In this document: piece after piece, positions 24,859 through 33,837 of the stretch
How positions within the stretch are numbered: the first letter of the stretch is position 1
Layout: each line of letters begins with the position of its first letter
DNA from: Caldilineaceae bacterium
Lineage (GTDB): Bacteria > Chloroflexota > Anaerolineae > Caldilineales > Caldilineaceae
Assembly (NCBI GenBank): GCA_022823185.1
Contig: JAJDXQ010000015.1
Span: 1 to 64,000 of the forward strand
Length of the DNA stretch: 64,000 nt
Reading direction: 5' to 3'
The notes under the pieces: generated by a model
Seen by the model: only the letters and a program-made list of their open reading frames with translations
Database searches by the model: none
What the model was told of the DNA's origin: nothing
Program-made: the position numbers and the translations under genes

Positions 24859-26214
24859 TCAGGCGTTGAGTCGTTCCAGGGCCGTGTCTTCGAGGCCCTG
24901 CATTTCAATGTCGATGTTTTCTACGGCCTCCTGGATGGAGATTTCACCGGTGAGCGCTCTTTCGGCCTCGCGCCAAGCCGGGGCCGGGTTGGCGACGTGG
25001 TGGCCGGCGTAGCGGGCATGCGGCCAGACGCCCAGCGCGCACTTCTTGGACACAGCGCCATACGTGGTCTCTTCGATGCGCGGGTCGGCGTAGACGGCGG
25101 GGCTCATGAGGCTGCCGGAGTAGAACTCCATGGCCTGCAGCTGCCCTTCGGTGCTCATGATCATGTCGATGAACGCGATGGAGGCGTCCAGCTTGGCGAC
25201 ATCGTCGGAGAGGCGCCGTGAAAGGGCCCAGGAGCCGATGTGACTTGGGCAGAGGATGCGGTCGACGGCGTCGGGGTGGCTGGGCATTGGCACTGCTTCG
25301 AGGTTGAGCGGGAACTGGTTTGCGAGGACGCTGTAGGTCCACGAGCCCATCCCTTCCATGGAGAGGATGCCGTTGGCCATGTCCTGCCAGACGTTATCGA
25401 CGAAATCCCAGTCGAAGAGGCGGTGTTCGTAGATGATGTCGTGCATGAACTGCAAGGCCGCGATTCCTTCTTCGCTATTGTAGGTGAATGTGGCAGTCTC
25501 GACGTCGTACGGCGCGCCGCCTAGCTGGTACATGAGCGTCTGGGGGAAGAGGCCCAACATCCCGGTGAGTGTCCAGGCCGCATGGGTCATGTTGCCGTCA
25601 TCATCGATCTGCCGGACCTTGAGACAGTCGTCAATGACGACGCCAAGATCGCTCCACTGGGTCCAGTCGCCTCCGGCTTCGGAGAAGTGGTCGGTGTTAA
25701 GGACGAGGACACAGTCGGAGAGGCCGGAGATGTAGGGATAGTAGTAGGCCTTGCCCTCGGGCGCGTTGACGGCGGTGAAGGCGGCGGGGAAGAAGCGCTC
25801 CTCAAGGGCGTTGCGCCCGCCGGCGAGGTCGGTGATCTCGAGGAAGACCTGGCTGACGTCGGTGGCGACGACCCAGTCGGTGTAGTGATAGTTGATGTCG
25901 CCTTCGTTCCCGGCCGCGATCGAGGGCAGCAGCTTGGCGAGCAGATCACCGTAGCCGATAGGCTGTGTGTTGACGGTTACTCCGGGTTCCTCCTCCGCGA
26001 AGGCTTCGGTTGCCCAGGCCAGGATGCGGTTCATGCCGTCCCAGTCCTGGTGCCAGACGGTGATCTCGGCTTCCAATTGATCGGGCATGTCTTCGGCCAT
26101 GTCGCCGCCGGCCATGTCGCCGCCGACGGGCGCGCATGCAGCCAGCACAGCCCCCGCGGTCGCGGCCGACGAGATCTGCAAGAAATTGCGGCGACTCATT
26201 CTCGTGTTCTGCAT
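24859..26214 (-). CDS. Sugar ABC transporter substrate-binding lipoprotein, Tat type (set B)
   Basis: 451-residue family 1 solute-binding protein with a near-consensus Tat signal (S-R-R-N-F-L-Q) and lipobox L-A-A-C at Cys27. A short Gly/Asp/Met linker (G-G-D-M-A-G-G-D-M-A) follows. The mature domain carries I-T-V-W-H-Q-D-W and other MalE-fold blocks. Start is ATG 26214; the frame is open to 26271 but the signal begins here and AAGGGA lies upstream. About 240 bases of gene-free sequence separate it from the sugar dehydrogenase gene upstream. Confidence 0.92.
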   Translation of the reverse strand: MQNTRMSRRNFLQISSAATAGAVLAACAPVGGDMAGGDMAEDMPDQLEAEITVWHQDWDGMNRILAWATEAFAEEEPGVTVNTQPIGYGDLLAKLLPSIAAGNEGDINYHYTDWVVATDVSQVFLEITDLAGGRNALEERFFPAAFTAVNAPEGKAYYYPYISGLSDCVLVLNTDHFSEAGGDWTQWSDLGVVIDDCLKVRQIDDDGNMTHAAWTLTGMLGLFPQTLMYQLGGAPYDVETATFTYNSEEGIAALQFMHDIIYEHRLFDWDFVDNVWQDMANGILSMEGMGSWTYSVLANQFPLNLEAVPMPSHPDAVDRILCPSHIGSWALSRRLSDDVAKLDASIAFIDMIMSTEGQLQAMEFYSGSLMSPAVYADPRIEETTYGAVSKKCALGVWPHARYAGHHVANPAPAWREAERALTGEISIQEAVENIDIEMQGLEDTALERLNA

Positions 26215-26581
26215 GGTGTTTTCCCTTCCCCCCTTTGGGGCCTTGATGAGTGGAACACGATTCCTCTGCAACGACTGCCTCGCCCGCCAGGAGGACCTCC
26301 ATCCCGACCGGCTGACAGGCTAAAGCCTTCAATGTCGAACTAACCAGTGCATGGAGCGCCAGATTAAGGAGCTCGGCGGCAACTCTCTGGGCGCATGCGT
26401 CCGACGCCTGCAGGATCGGCCTCGCGGCAGTTTCTCTCGATCACGGCCCAGGCGGCTGTGCGGGCGAGAACACTGTTTCACACGGTGCGCTGGCAAGGCT
26501 GCGCAACGGCTGAAATGCTGGTGAACGGGCCGCCAACCGGCACCGGGAGCAGGAAGTGGTCGGCCAACTCCCTCGAAACGG

Positions 26582-28285
26582 CTATTCGCCGCCAGTCCCC
26601 TCTACAACCCTACCCTCCTCACTCTCCTCGCCATCGGACGCGTCCGCGGCGGCGCCTTCCTCGCTCTCTGCGTTGATGTCTTCGGCTTCCGCCCCTTCTT
26701 CGTCTTCGGCCTCCGGCCCCTTTACCTCCGGAACAAGCTGAAACACCTTGCCAAGCGCGTAGGCGGTCGCGTAGAGATTGCCCGCTTCGTCAGAGCCGAT
26801 GCTGCTTATCGCTGTGCCCGTGTCGATCAACAGGGGGCTCTTCCATCTGTCTCCCTGGCGCTGCAATCCCCAAATGCTGCCCTTGCAAAAATCAGCGTAT
26901 ACAAAGAAGGACGACATCACCGCGCCGCCGACAACAACGCATCGTCCCTCTCCCTGTTCATATACAGAAACGGGATAAACCAATCGGTCTACATTGCAGG
27001 ACCAGGCGCAATAGTTCCCCTCCCATAGGCTATACCCGTAGTTTTCTCCGCCGACACTGTCCGCGTCCTGAAAATTCACCTCCTCTCTTGCATTCCGGCC
27101 TGCGTCGGGAATGAAGAGCGCACCGGTCTGCCGGTCAAACGCAATTCCCCAGGGATTGCGCAGCCCCATCGCCCAGATTTCAGGGCGGTAGCCGTCAACG
27201 CCCACAAAAGGATTGCTCTCTGGAACGTCGTACGGTTTACCCCCGGATTCCACATCGATTCGCAATAACTTGCCCAGCAGTGTTCCGGGGTCCTGTGGAT
27301 TGAGCCAGTTGCCGCCGCCGCCGCCGCCATCCCCGCTGCCGATATACAGGTAACCGTCTGAGGGGCCGAACGCCATTGAGCCGCCATTGTGGCTCATATG
27401 CGCTTGGGGAATCGTAAGCAGCACCTCCTCGCTGTCCGGATCGGCAATGTCGGGATTGGCTGTGGTCTTGAAACGGCTGATCACCGTCTCGTCAGGATTT
27501 GTATAGCTCACATAAAAGTGCGAGTCCTCGGGATAGGTTGGCGGGAAGACGATATTGTACAGGCCCTGCTCTCCGCAACACTTCACGCGATCTGTGATAT
27601 CGAGGAAGGGAATGTCATTGATAACGCCGTCCTTGAGGATTCGAATCCGGCCTTTGTGTTCGACGACGAAAATACGACCGCTCCCATCGCCGGCATGGCT
27701 CGCATTCACGGGCAACTCGAACCCGGAAGCAGTCTCGTGGAGTTTCCAATCACTGTAGGCAACCGCCTCAAAAACTCTCATCTCGTACCACCCGACCCAG
27801 CCCTTGCTCTCCCTCGTCAGGGCGAATACCCTGTTGATGCGTCTCGGAGGATCGAGGAAAACTTCCAGTATCTGCCCATCCTCGGTAAGAACATTCTCGA
27901 ACTGCCTGTACGGTGTCACCGTGTTCGAATCATCTCCCAACCAGAGCTCGTGTGTCGACAAGCCGGCTTCGCTTTGGGTTATCACCAACTCAATCTTGCT
28001 CACCAAATGAAATTCATCAAACTCAAGTGAGATCCACTGCGGCGCGAAATCCTGCGCAGTCCACATCGTTAGAACGTTGCCGTCATTCACTTTCTCCATA
28101 TAATCATTCTGCGCTGAGGCATCTACCTTCCCCTTCCCCGCAATGTTTTCTCCTTGTACTATCAAACCGGCCCGCGGCGTCGGCGTTGCCGCGACTTCCG
28201 TCTGGGCTGCGGCAGGGCGGCCAAAATATATGAAAGTCAGGAAAACTGAAACAAATGCAAGGGGGACCGTGACACGATGATTCAA
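26582..28285 (-). CDS. Secreted discoidin (F5/8 type C) plus glucose/sorbosone dehydrogenase-like protein
   Basis: 567-residue exported protein. A signal peptide ending near A-A-A-Q covers residues 1-27. A discoidin-like carbohydrate-binding domain (about 40-170, with W-I-S-L-E-F-D-E and K-I-E-L-V-I-T) comes next. A six-bladed glucose/sorbosone dehydrogenase beta-propeller (about 180-530, with F-V-V-E-H-K-G-R and G-L-R-N-P-W-G-I-A-F-D) follows. The family uses PQQ to oxidise sugars outside the cell. An acidic Glu/Ala/Asp tail of about 40 residues ends the protein. Start is TTG 28285, six to eight bases after GGAGGT; the frame open to 28369 lacks a signal. Confidence 0.87.
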   Translation of the reverse strand: MNHRVTVPLAFVSVFLTFIYFGRPAAAQTEVAATPTPRAGLIVQGENIAGKGKVDASAQNDYMEKVNDGNVLTMWTAQDFAPQWISLEFDEFHLVSKIELVITQSEAGLSTHELWLGDDSNTVTPYRQFENVLTEDGQILEVFLDPPRRINRVFALTRESKGWVGWYEMRVFEAVAYSDWKLHETASGFELPVNASHAGDGSGRIFVVEHKGRIRILKDGVINDIPFLDITDRVKCCGEQGLYNIVFPPTYPEDSHFYVSYTNPDETVISRFKTTANPDIADPDSEEVLLTIPQAHMSHNGGSMAFGPSDGYLYIGSGDGGGGGGNWLNPQDPGTLLGKLLRIDVESGGKPYDVPESNPFVGVDGYRPEIWAMGLRNPWGIAFDRQTGALFIPDAGRNAREEVNFQDADSVGGENYGYSLWEGNYCAWSCNVDRLVYPVSVYEQGEGRCVVVGGAVMSSFFVYADFCKGSIWGLQRQGDRWKSPLLIDTGTAISSIGSDEAGNLYATAYALGKVFQLVPEVKGPEAEDEEGAEAEDINAESEEGAAADASDGEESEEGRVVEGTGGE

Positions 28286-28447
28286 ATTGTTTACCTCCCA
28301 TTTATGGCTCGATTTCACCCTTGTGGGGCGGCCAGGAATGGATTGGAACAGCGGGCTGTGCCTATACAATGTGAGGAAAAAATGTGCCCGCCTCAGTACG
28401 ATTTGCCGGCAAAAGGAAGAACGCCGCCTGAATGTCTGGACCCAACC

Positions 28448-29467
28448 TTAGTAGAACCACTCCACCTTTTCGGACCGGCCGGTCCGCGCCGAGAGCAGTC
28501 CTGCTTCACAGACGGCGACGTTGTTCGCCCCTGCTTTCGATGTGATTGGATTCTCGGCTTTCCCCTCCAGCAGGTCCAGGAATGCCACCACAGAACCGGC
28601 CCAGCCGTGTCCGCCCACGACGTTGCCTGACGACGAATCCTCCAACTCGAACGGCTCTTCGTCGCGGCGGTAGAGACTGCCCTCCTTCAGTGTGCCGGTC
28701 AGGCCGTAGCTCTCGAAGAATCCGTGCCAGGTCGGCCCCGAACAGCCGCTGGTTACGTGGCATTTGCCCAGTACGCCGTTGGCGAACTTCATGATCAGAA
28801 TGTAGCAGTCCTCGCTGGGAAACTCGGGAACACACCTCCCGCTGCTGTACATCGATACCTCCTCCACCGGCGAGTCCACCGCCCACAGCATCAGGTCGAT
28901 CGGGTGAATGCCCCCTCCCAGCAGGATGTTCTGCGGATTCTCCTCATCAATGCGCCACGGTGTGTGATGCCTGCCGTGGGGCCAGTACCACTCGGTCATG
29001 TCGTGGATGTAGTCGCCTTGGATGAAGAACGGCTCGCCAATCTCGCCCGCCTTCGTCGCCAGGACCATCTCCCGCCAGGGGTAGACGTAGCGCATCGTCT
29101 GGTCGGTCATCACGTGCAGGCCGGTGCGCTCCTCGACTTCGATCATGCGCCGGGCATCGGCCACGCTCGTGGCGAAGGGCTTTTCGACGAGGGCGTGGCA
29201 GCCGCGTTCGAGGGCCATGATGGTCTGCTCGGCGTGGAGATGGTCGGGCCCGGCCACGACCACGGCGTCCGGACCGGTCTCGTCGAGCAGTTTTTCGTAG
29301 TTGTCGCTGGCCGCGGCATCGGGGTATTTGTCCAGCGCCTCTTCAAGCTGCGCGCCGTACGGATCGAAGAGGCCGACGATCTCGCCGCGGCCGTCGGCGG
29401 TCGCGACATGGGCGCAATGCAGGCCGGCTCCCCCAGAGCCGCAGATTAGAAATTTCACTGGCGCCAT
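28448..29467 (-). CDS. Gfo/Idh/MocA-family oxidoreductase
   Basis: 339-residue dehydrogenase with L-I-C-G-S-G-G-A-G, H-A-L-V-E-K-P and the M-T-D-Q-T-M-R-Y block, closely matching the 15118 product. GGAGGAAAAAGCC precedes ATG 29467, which is chosen over the frame open to 29527. Followed 66 bases upstream by another family member, so this pair is probably co-transcribed. Likely oxidises a sugar or cyclitol taken up by set A or B. Confidence 0.91.
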   Translation of the reverse strand: MAPVKFLICGSGGAGLHCAHVATADGRGEIVGLFDPYGAQLEEALDKYPDAAASDNYEKLLDETGPDAVVVAGPDHLHAEQTIMALERGCHALVEKPFATSVADARRMIEVEERTGLHVMTDQTMRYVYPWREMVLATKAGEIGEPFFIQGDYIHDMTEWYWPHGRHHTPWRIDEENPQNILLGGGIHPIDLMLWAVDSPVEEVSMYSSGRCVPEFPSEDCYILIMKFANGVLGKCHVTSGCSGPTWHGFFESYGLTGTLKEGSLYRRDEEPFELEDSSSGNVVGGHGWAGSVVAFLDLLEGKAENPITSKAGANNVAVCEAGLLSARTGRSEKVEWFY

Positions 29468-29533
29468 CCGGCTTTTTCCTCCGAAATGTGGTGGACGAAA
29501 GCGCTGCAAACGCGCCGCCCTGTGCAACCCAAT

Positions 29534-30595
29534 TTAGAATTCGTTAAACACATCCACAGCATTGCCCGTTCGAATCGACTCCCAGGCCGCCACGCCCGCC
29601 GCCACCGACTTCGCGCCGTCAAGTACGCCGGGCGACGGCTCCTTGTCGTTGTCCAGACAGTCCTGGAAGTGGCGCATGTAACGGATGACGGTGGCTCCGT
29701 GGCCGTAGGCACTGAGATCGGTTTCGGCGTCGTAGGGAGTTGTCTCGACGCCTTCATCGATTTTTTCGTCGAGGACGACGCGGATTTCGCCCGGCTCGTT
29801 GTCGGTGTACTCCCCCTGGAGGCTGCCCTTGGTGCCGTAGACGCCGTACTGCATCATCGGCAGGGGCGGGTGGACGATGCCGTAAAGGCCGGATACGCGG
29901 CCGATGACGCCGGAGGTGAATTCGACGTTGAGGAAGAAGTTGTCGGGAATGGGGTAGTCGGGGGTGAGGCCGCCTTTGTTGGCGATGGCGTGGACCCGCT
30001 TGATGTCGCCGCCGAAGGCGCGGATGACGTCAATGCTGTGTACGCAGCCGCCGAACATGAAGTCCTGGGGCATGGTCAGACGCCAGGGCGTGAAGTCGTA
30101 GATGGGGCGCATGTCGTGCAGGTAGAAGCTCTCGAGGGCGATCAGCTTGCCGAGGTGGCCCTCGTCGTAGCGCCTCTTGGCGTCGAGGAACTGGCGGTCG
30201 AAGCGCATGGTCTGGCCGACGAGGAACTTGGCGCCGGTCTGGCGGACGAGGTCGACCAGGCGTTTGGCGTCCTCGAGCTCGGTGACCATCGGCTTGGTGC
30301 ACATCACGTGCTTGTTGTTTTCGAGCGCGCCGATACAGGACTCGGCGTGGAGGGCGTCGGGTGAATAGACGCAGACGACGTCGACGTCATCGCGGGCGAC
30401 GATGTCGCGGTAGTCTGTGCTCCAGTAGGGGATGTTGAACTGGCGGGCGGCCTGCTCCAAAACGTCGGGGCGGCGGGCGCAGGCTGCGGTGATGGTGTAG
30501 CGCAGGTCCGGCTCCTCCTGGAGCATGGTCATGGTTGACGCCATGTTGGCGGGGCCCATGCCGATGATGCCGAGGCGGATGGGAGAGTCGTTCAT
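29534..30595 (-). CDS. Gfo/Idh/MocA-family oxidoreductase
   Basis: 353-residue dehydrogenase with the Rossmann start G-I-I-G-M-G-P-A-N, catalytic V-M-C-T-K-P-M-V, and H-S-I-D-V-I-R. Paralog of the 21861 product. GGAGGCGCC before ATG 30595 decides the start; the frame continues upstream to 30715 without support. It is the first gene of the long leftward catabolic locus, so a promoter should lie in the 400 bases upstream (30596-30995), where I see no gene and no clear box. Confidence 0.9.
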   Translation of the reverse strand: MNDSPIRLGIIGMGPANMASTMTMLQEEPDLRYTITAACARRPDVLEQAARQFNIPYWSTDYRDIVARDDVDVVCVYSPDALHAESCIGALENNKHVMCTKPMVTELEDAKRLVDLVRQTGAKFLVGQTMRFDRQFLDAKRRYDEGHLGKLIALESFYLHDMRPIYDFTPWRLTMPQDFMFGGCVHSIDVIRAFGGDIKRVHAIANKGGLTPDYPIPDNFFLNVEFTSGVIGRVSGLYGIVHPPLPMMQYGVYGTKGSLQGEYTDNEPGEIRVVLDEKIDEGVETTPYDAETDLSAYGHGATVIRYMRHFQDCLDNDKEPSPGVLDGAKSVAAGVAAWESIRTGNAVDVFNEF

Positions 30596-30995
30596 CTTTG
30601 GCGCCTCCTCATGGGGAGAAGCCGCACGGCAGTCCTGGGTGCGGCTCTTGTTCTGGAATTGGTTCGCAATGTTTCTCTTGGCAGCTGGATGACGTTGCGA
30701 ATGTTCTGACTGCAACGGGCGTCACAGTTGTGGTGCGGGCTGCAATGGAACTGAAGTGGGCAGAGGAGATTTCTACCGAAAACGGCGAGCCGATGAAGTT
30801 GTTGCCAACAGTGAATTGTCGTTCTTTGGCGAATGCCGCCGAGACGATGTCGGCGGGTATAGCGGCGAACTGTCCGGACGTTACATGGCTTGGTTTCAGG
30901 GAAGAATAGAGGATAGCAGGGTATAAGTCAAACGGGTTTGAAATGGCGGGAATGCGGTGGTTCGCGGTCAGAGGCAGAGGTGGCTAAAGGCTGAT

Positions 30996-31190
30996 TGACC
31001 TGCCCCCCAAGAACTGGATCACAAGCTAAGGTATATGATGGCGCAAGTCACCAAGCCTGTGGAGGGCCAGTTCGATGGTAAAGAAATGGCAGGAGTATTA
31101 GGCTGTCTACACGTATCAGGTTGCCTTGGAGAGGCTCGAAGGAGGCGCAACGGGTCGGCAGTTGTCCGGTGAACACATGAGTTATTCCAA
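30996..31190 (+). mobile_element. Truncated IS3-family insertion sequence, left end only
   Basis: A stretch beginning TGACCTGCCCCCCAAG at 30996 looks like an IS3-family terminal inverted repeat: a TG end, then a C-run and A..CTGGA. About 80 bases later comes a decayed orfA (31075-31190). The rest of the element, orfB and the right end are missing; the sequence runs into the lipoprotein gene's 3-prime end at about 31193. It is a fossil, too short to move. Confidence 0.6.
31075..31190 (+). pseudogene. Decayed IS3-family transposase orfA fragment
   Basis: Reading from ATG 31075 gives M-V-K-K-W-Q-E-Y, an in-frame TAG at 31099-31101, then A-V-Y-T-Y-Q-V-A-L-E-R-L-E-G-G-A-T. That is the standard opening of IS3/IS911 OrfA (helix-turn-helix with Y/F-K-x-Q-V-A-L-E-A-L). 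It carries a premature stop and is cut off after about 38 codons, so it cannot be functional. The recognition is from the family pattern; only about 30 residues support it. Confidence 0.62.
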
Positions 31191-31192
31191 CC

Positions 31193-31837
31193 TCAACCGG
31201 GCCCACACTCGATGAAATCGTGACCCAGCAGGTAGTCGTGGGTAAAGAATATGATGGTGGACTTGGGCTTGATTCCCGGAACGTGACTTACGATTATTAA
31301 TGTGTTGTCTTGATGAGAGATTGCCAGATCAACACTTTGCTCTAGGGGGTCCATGACCAGGGTTTGCTTATCGGAATCAGGACTGTATTTCAACACGTCG
31401 CCTTGAAGTGCGGCATTGGCATCGCGCATTGTGCCGGGCGTGTTTTCTGAGAGCCTGGTGGCTGCGTAAGAGGCCTCTAGGCAGTAATCGAATTGGACGA
31501 GGGTAAGATTGGGGTCGCCTTCGGTACTGATCGCCACAACCCACATGTACTCTACGCGGCCATCCGGCACGCCTTTGCGGTTGAATTCCATCCGCTCGGG
31601 GATTTCTCTCAGGTGGAAAACAGCCGTCAGTGTTTCGCCATCCAGTTCAGAGCTTGCGCCAACTATGTCGATATAGTTGGGCAGATCATCTGATTCCAAC
31701 CCCTCAGCGCTTTGTCCCGGCAGCATGACTAAACTACCCGAGGAACACCGCGTGAGGTGTTGCGGCATTATTCGGGCTATAGGGTTGCAGGCGGCGAGCG
31801 AGAGGGCGAGCATCACAACCAAGAGTTTCTTCAACAT
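31193..31837 (-). CDS. Putative lipoprotein of unknown function
   Basis: 214 residues with a textbook lipoprotein signal: L-K-K at the start, a hydrophobic run and L-S-L-A-A-C with Cys17. The mature part is mostly beta-strand-like and has no motif I recognise. AGGAGACCCCC precedes the ATG. The 3-prime end abuts the fossil IS3 fragment, so the C-terminus could have been altered by that insertion. Extracytoplasmic, membrane-anchored. Confidence 0.72.
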   Translation of the reverse strand: MLKKLLVVMLALSLAACNPIARIMPQHLTRCSSGSLVMLPGQSAEGLESDDLPNYIDIVGASSELDGETLTAVFHLREIPERMEFNRKGVPDGRVEYMWVVAISTEGDPNLTLVQFDYCLEASYAATRLSENTPGTMRDANAALQGDVLKYSPDSDKQTLVMDPLEQSVDLAISHQDNTLIIVSHVPGIKPKSTIIFFTHDYLLGHDFIECGPG

Positions 31838-31887
31838 GGGGGTCTCCTGAGACTATCTTGGCGACGCGGCGCAAGTGGGACAGGTCG

Positions 31888-32049
31888 TCAAGGTGGGTCT
31901 TCGGGGGACAGGAGTTGCTTAAGTTTTCTCCACAGGTGTCTTCTGCGCTTCCATGGCGTGCTGGTGGTGATCAGCCACACGGCGACGAGGATGGGAGGAA
32001 TCAGCAGGATGAATCCGGAATCATCCATGAAGGGAAAGTAGTAGGTCAT
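31888..32049 (-). CDS. Possible small single-pass membrane protein (53 residues)
   Basis: A short frame with one hydrophobic segment (F-I-L-L-I-P-P-I-L-V-A-V-W-L-I) followed by a basic tail (W-K-R-R-R). The beginning resembles the first helix of YugP-type zinc peptidases, but no peptidase domain follows, so it could be a remnant. No clear ribosome site. It lies upstream of the lipoprotein gene on the same strand; a TATAAT-like box (minus strand, 32295-32290) could serve both. Confidence 0.35.
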   Translation of the reverse strand: MTYYFPFMDDSGFILLIPPILVAVWLITTSTPWKRRRHLWRKLKQLLSPEDPP

Positions 32050-32397
32050 GGTCGTAAGAGTTGAATCAGGCGGTCAGGTATGGTTGCCGCTGGTGCGCAC
32101 GGCAGTCCTGGTTGAGAGTTAAGATTTAGAATCTGTCGCTGCGCGATTGGCGTTCGCGGAGACGCAGCGATGGACACGGGAGCGGCTATCAATGCTGACT
32201 TGAGTGCTGGCTGCGAGCGGGCAGCCGTGTGCCGCCGCGGTTCGTTGACCACGATACTGTGTCCACCCTCTGGCCACGTGAATTACTCCATTATACACCC
32301 TGGCTCGCGGCCCGGAATATGGGGCCAAGCTCACTGATCCGGTTGTCAAAGTGGGGTAGTCTATGTATGCGTCCAGCATAGGAAGGAGGAAACTCCA

Positions 32398-32529
32398 ATG
32401 ATTAACCTCAACAGAAGAGAGCCGGACGACCGGAAGCACACCCTCTACGATTTCGTCACCTATACCGCAGCCGCACTGTATGTGCTGTTCGTGGGCTGTA
32501 TGCATTACTTCCACTATTTTGGCAATTGA
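32398..32529 (+). CDS. Small single-pass membrane protein (43 residues)
   Basis: ATG 32398 is preceded by a near-perfect ribosome site (AAGGAGGAAACTCC), the best in this neighbourhood. The protein has a charged N-terminus (N-R-R-E-P-D-D-R-K-H) and one hydrophobic helix (A-A-A-L-Y-V-L-F-V-G-C-M) ending in an aromatic/His-rich tail H-Y-F-H-Y-F-G-N. No family recognised. The 365 bases after it hold no convincing gene; a 32-codon basic frame at 32537 was not accepted. Confidence 0.6.
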   Translation: MINLNRREPDDRKHTLYDFVTYTAAALYVLFVGCMHYFHYFGN

Positions 32530-32894
32530 GAACAGTATGCCCAGACGAAAGGAATCGTTCAGGCGCTTGGAAGGGCCCACGAGGTGGAAACTGCACAGAT
32601 CGTTGAACCCATTGAGCCGCTCCTCTAAGGACTGATTCCAGTCGTAGCGCTGGGAGGTTTCCAAGTCATCGTGTTTGAAGTGATCAATTCGATAAGCAAC
32701 AGGGGGGAGCCGGCCCAAGGTCGGCTTCTCATTTCAACTACAGTATTCATTTTTGTCAGACGTTTGGGATTCGTTGCTCTTCCATCCTGTCACGTCTGTC
32801 ATACCGAGGAAAGGACGAGCGCCGCGATCGAAACTTTCGGGTGGCGCCAGTGTTCCAATGGGTGACCACATCAGTGCCTCTTTTGCTTCGAGAT

Positions 32895-33164
32895 ATGGAA
32901 CGGCGGGGCCGGATGAACTATCCTGCGGCGGAGAAAAGAGTATTGACTCAGGCTGCGGTGAGACTCGCGGCGCTCATGGGGTTGATACTCTTCATTGAAT
33001 TTGGTACTGTTACGAATAAATTCGTTTGGTATGCTGCGCTCTGCCTGATACCTCTTGAACTGTTTCTATTTTTGACGTCGTTCACGGTGCTCGATTCACT
33101 GAAAGCTGCGCTGGGAAGATGGTTCTTCGTTCCTTTGATCAGATGGATCGGTCGAGTGGCATGA
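32895..33164 (+). CDS. Small membrane protein, two transmembrane segments
   Basis: 89 residues from ATG 32895 (32913 is an alternative). A basic N-terminus is followed by two hydrophobic segments (A-A-L-M-G-L-I-L-F-I-E-F, then Y-A-A-L-C-L-I-P-L-E-L-F-L-F-L) and a basic C-terminus. No family recognised and no clear ribosome site. Its stop overlaps the start of a 47-codon frame (ATGA), which mildly supports both being real. Confidence 0.48.
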   Translation: MERRGRMNYPAAEKRVLTQAAVRLAALMGLILFIEFGTVTNKFVWYAALCLIPLELFLFLTSFTVLDSLKAALGRWFFVPLIRWIGRVA

Positions 33165-33304
33165 TTCCTTACAAAAGAGTGCAGGTCAAAGATGAAGGAC
33201 CTCTGTTGAAAGCGCTGTGGCGCGATTGCAAGTTCATTTACGCAACTCTGTATGTTAAGTGGTCACATTGGTTAGCCGCAACCAGGTGGGACTTTTGGGA
33301 ATGA
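33161..33304 (+). CDS. Small ORF coupled to the upstream membrane-protein gene (47 residues)
   Basis: Starts at ATG 33161 overlapping the previous stop by four bases. The protein is rich in Lys, Trp and Tyr (Y-V-K-W-S-H-W, T-R-W-D-F-W-E at the end) and has no transmembrane helix. Function unknown. Support is only the ATGA coupling and lack of competing frames. The following 533 bases (33305-33837) contain no gene that I can support, only a short GGGGG/CCCCC hairpin near 33690. Confidence 0.38.
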   Translation: MIPYKRVQVKDEGPLLKALWRDCKFIYATLYVKWSHWLAATRWDFWE

Positions 33305-33837
33305 ATTGCACGCTCCCGAACGAAGGGATTCAGAGCAGGGCTGAGACGGAGCTGCGTCGAAAAATGACGCAGTTTTTTTGTGCGGACAATTGAGCAAGTC
33401 CCCAACTGCTGAGGTCGGATTCTGGTGTGTCGGGACGGGCATAATTTCAGACCGCGCTCAATTAGCGGACCCAGATCGACTTTGCCTGATGGATTTTCCG
33501 AATCTGCTCGTCGAATTGGTTCAATGCTTTTCGCTCTAATGACGCTGGGTACATGCACATCATTCACGGAGTACGTTACCCTTTCCGTAGGCTCGCGGAT
33601 GGTAAGAGCGCTTTTGGCACACTGAAAGAAGGGGAGTTCGCGTTCGACGCAATCGTAGTGCAGGTAGACATCCGGAGGGCGTTGCGGGGGGCGTTCCCCC
33701 AGCACAAGGGAAGGCCGAAGGCCCGACCGTCCAAGGGCGAGGAGAGAGGATTGAGGAGAGAGAAACTACCTCGCCTGGCTCGCTCGGGAGAGTGAACTGG
33801 GAACGGCTGAACTGCTGCGCCAGCAAAGGAATGAGAA

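Noticed and set aside
27630..27660. tRNA-like T-loop string (GATTCGAATCC)
   Set aside because: It falls inside the sugar dehydrogenase coding sequence and no acceptor or anticodon stem pairs around it.
30598..30909. Plus-strand frame of 103 codons in the locus promoter region
   Set aside because: No ribosome site or motif, and it lies where the leftward locus should have its promoter.
32537..32635. 32-codon basic frame just after the 43-residue membrane gene
   Set aside because: Weak ribosome site, Arg/Ser-rich random-looking composition, no family signal.
32119..32718. Minus-strand frame of 199 codons
   Set aside because: Lies opposite the 43-residue gene with a near-perfect ribosome site; no motif, no ribosome site, mixed composition.
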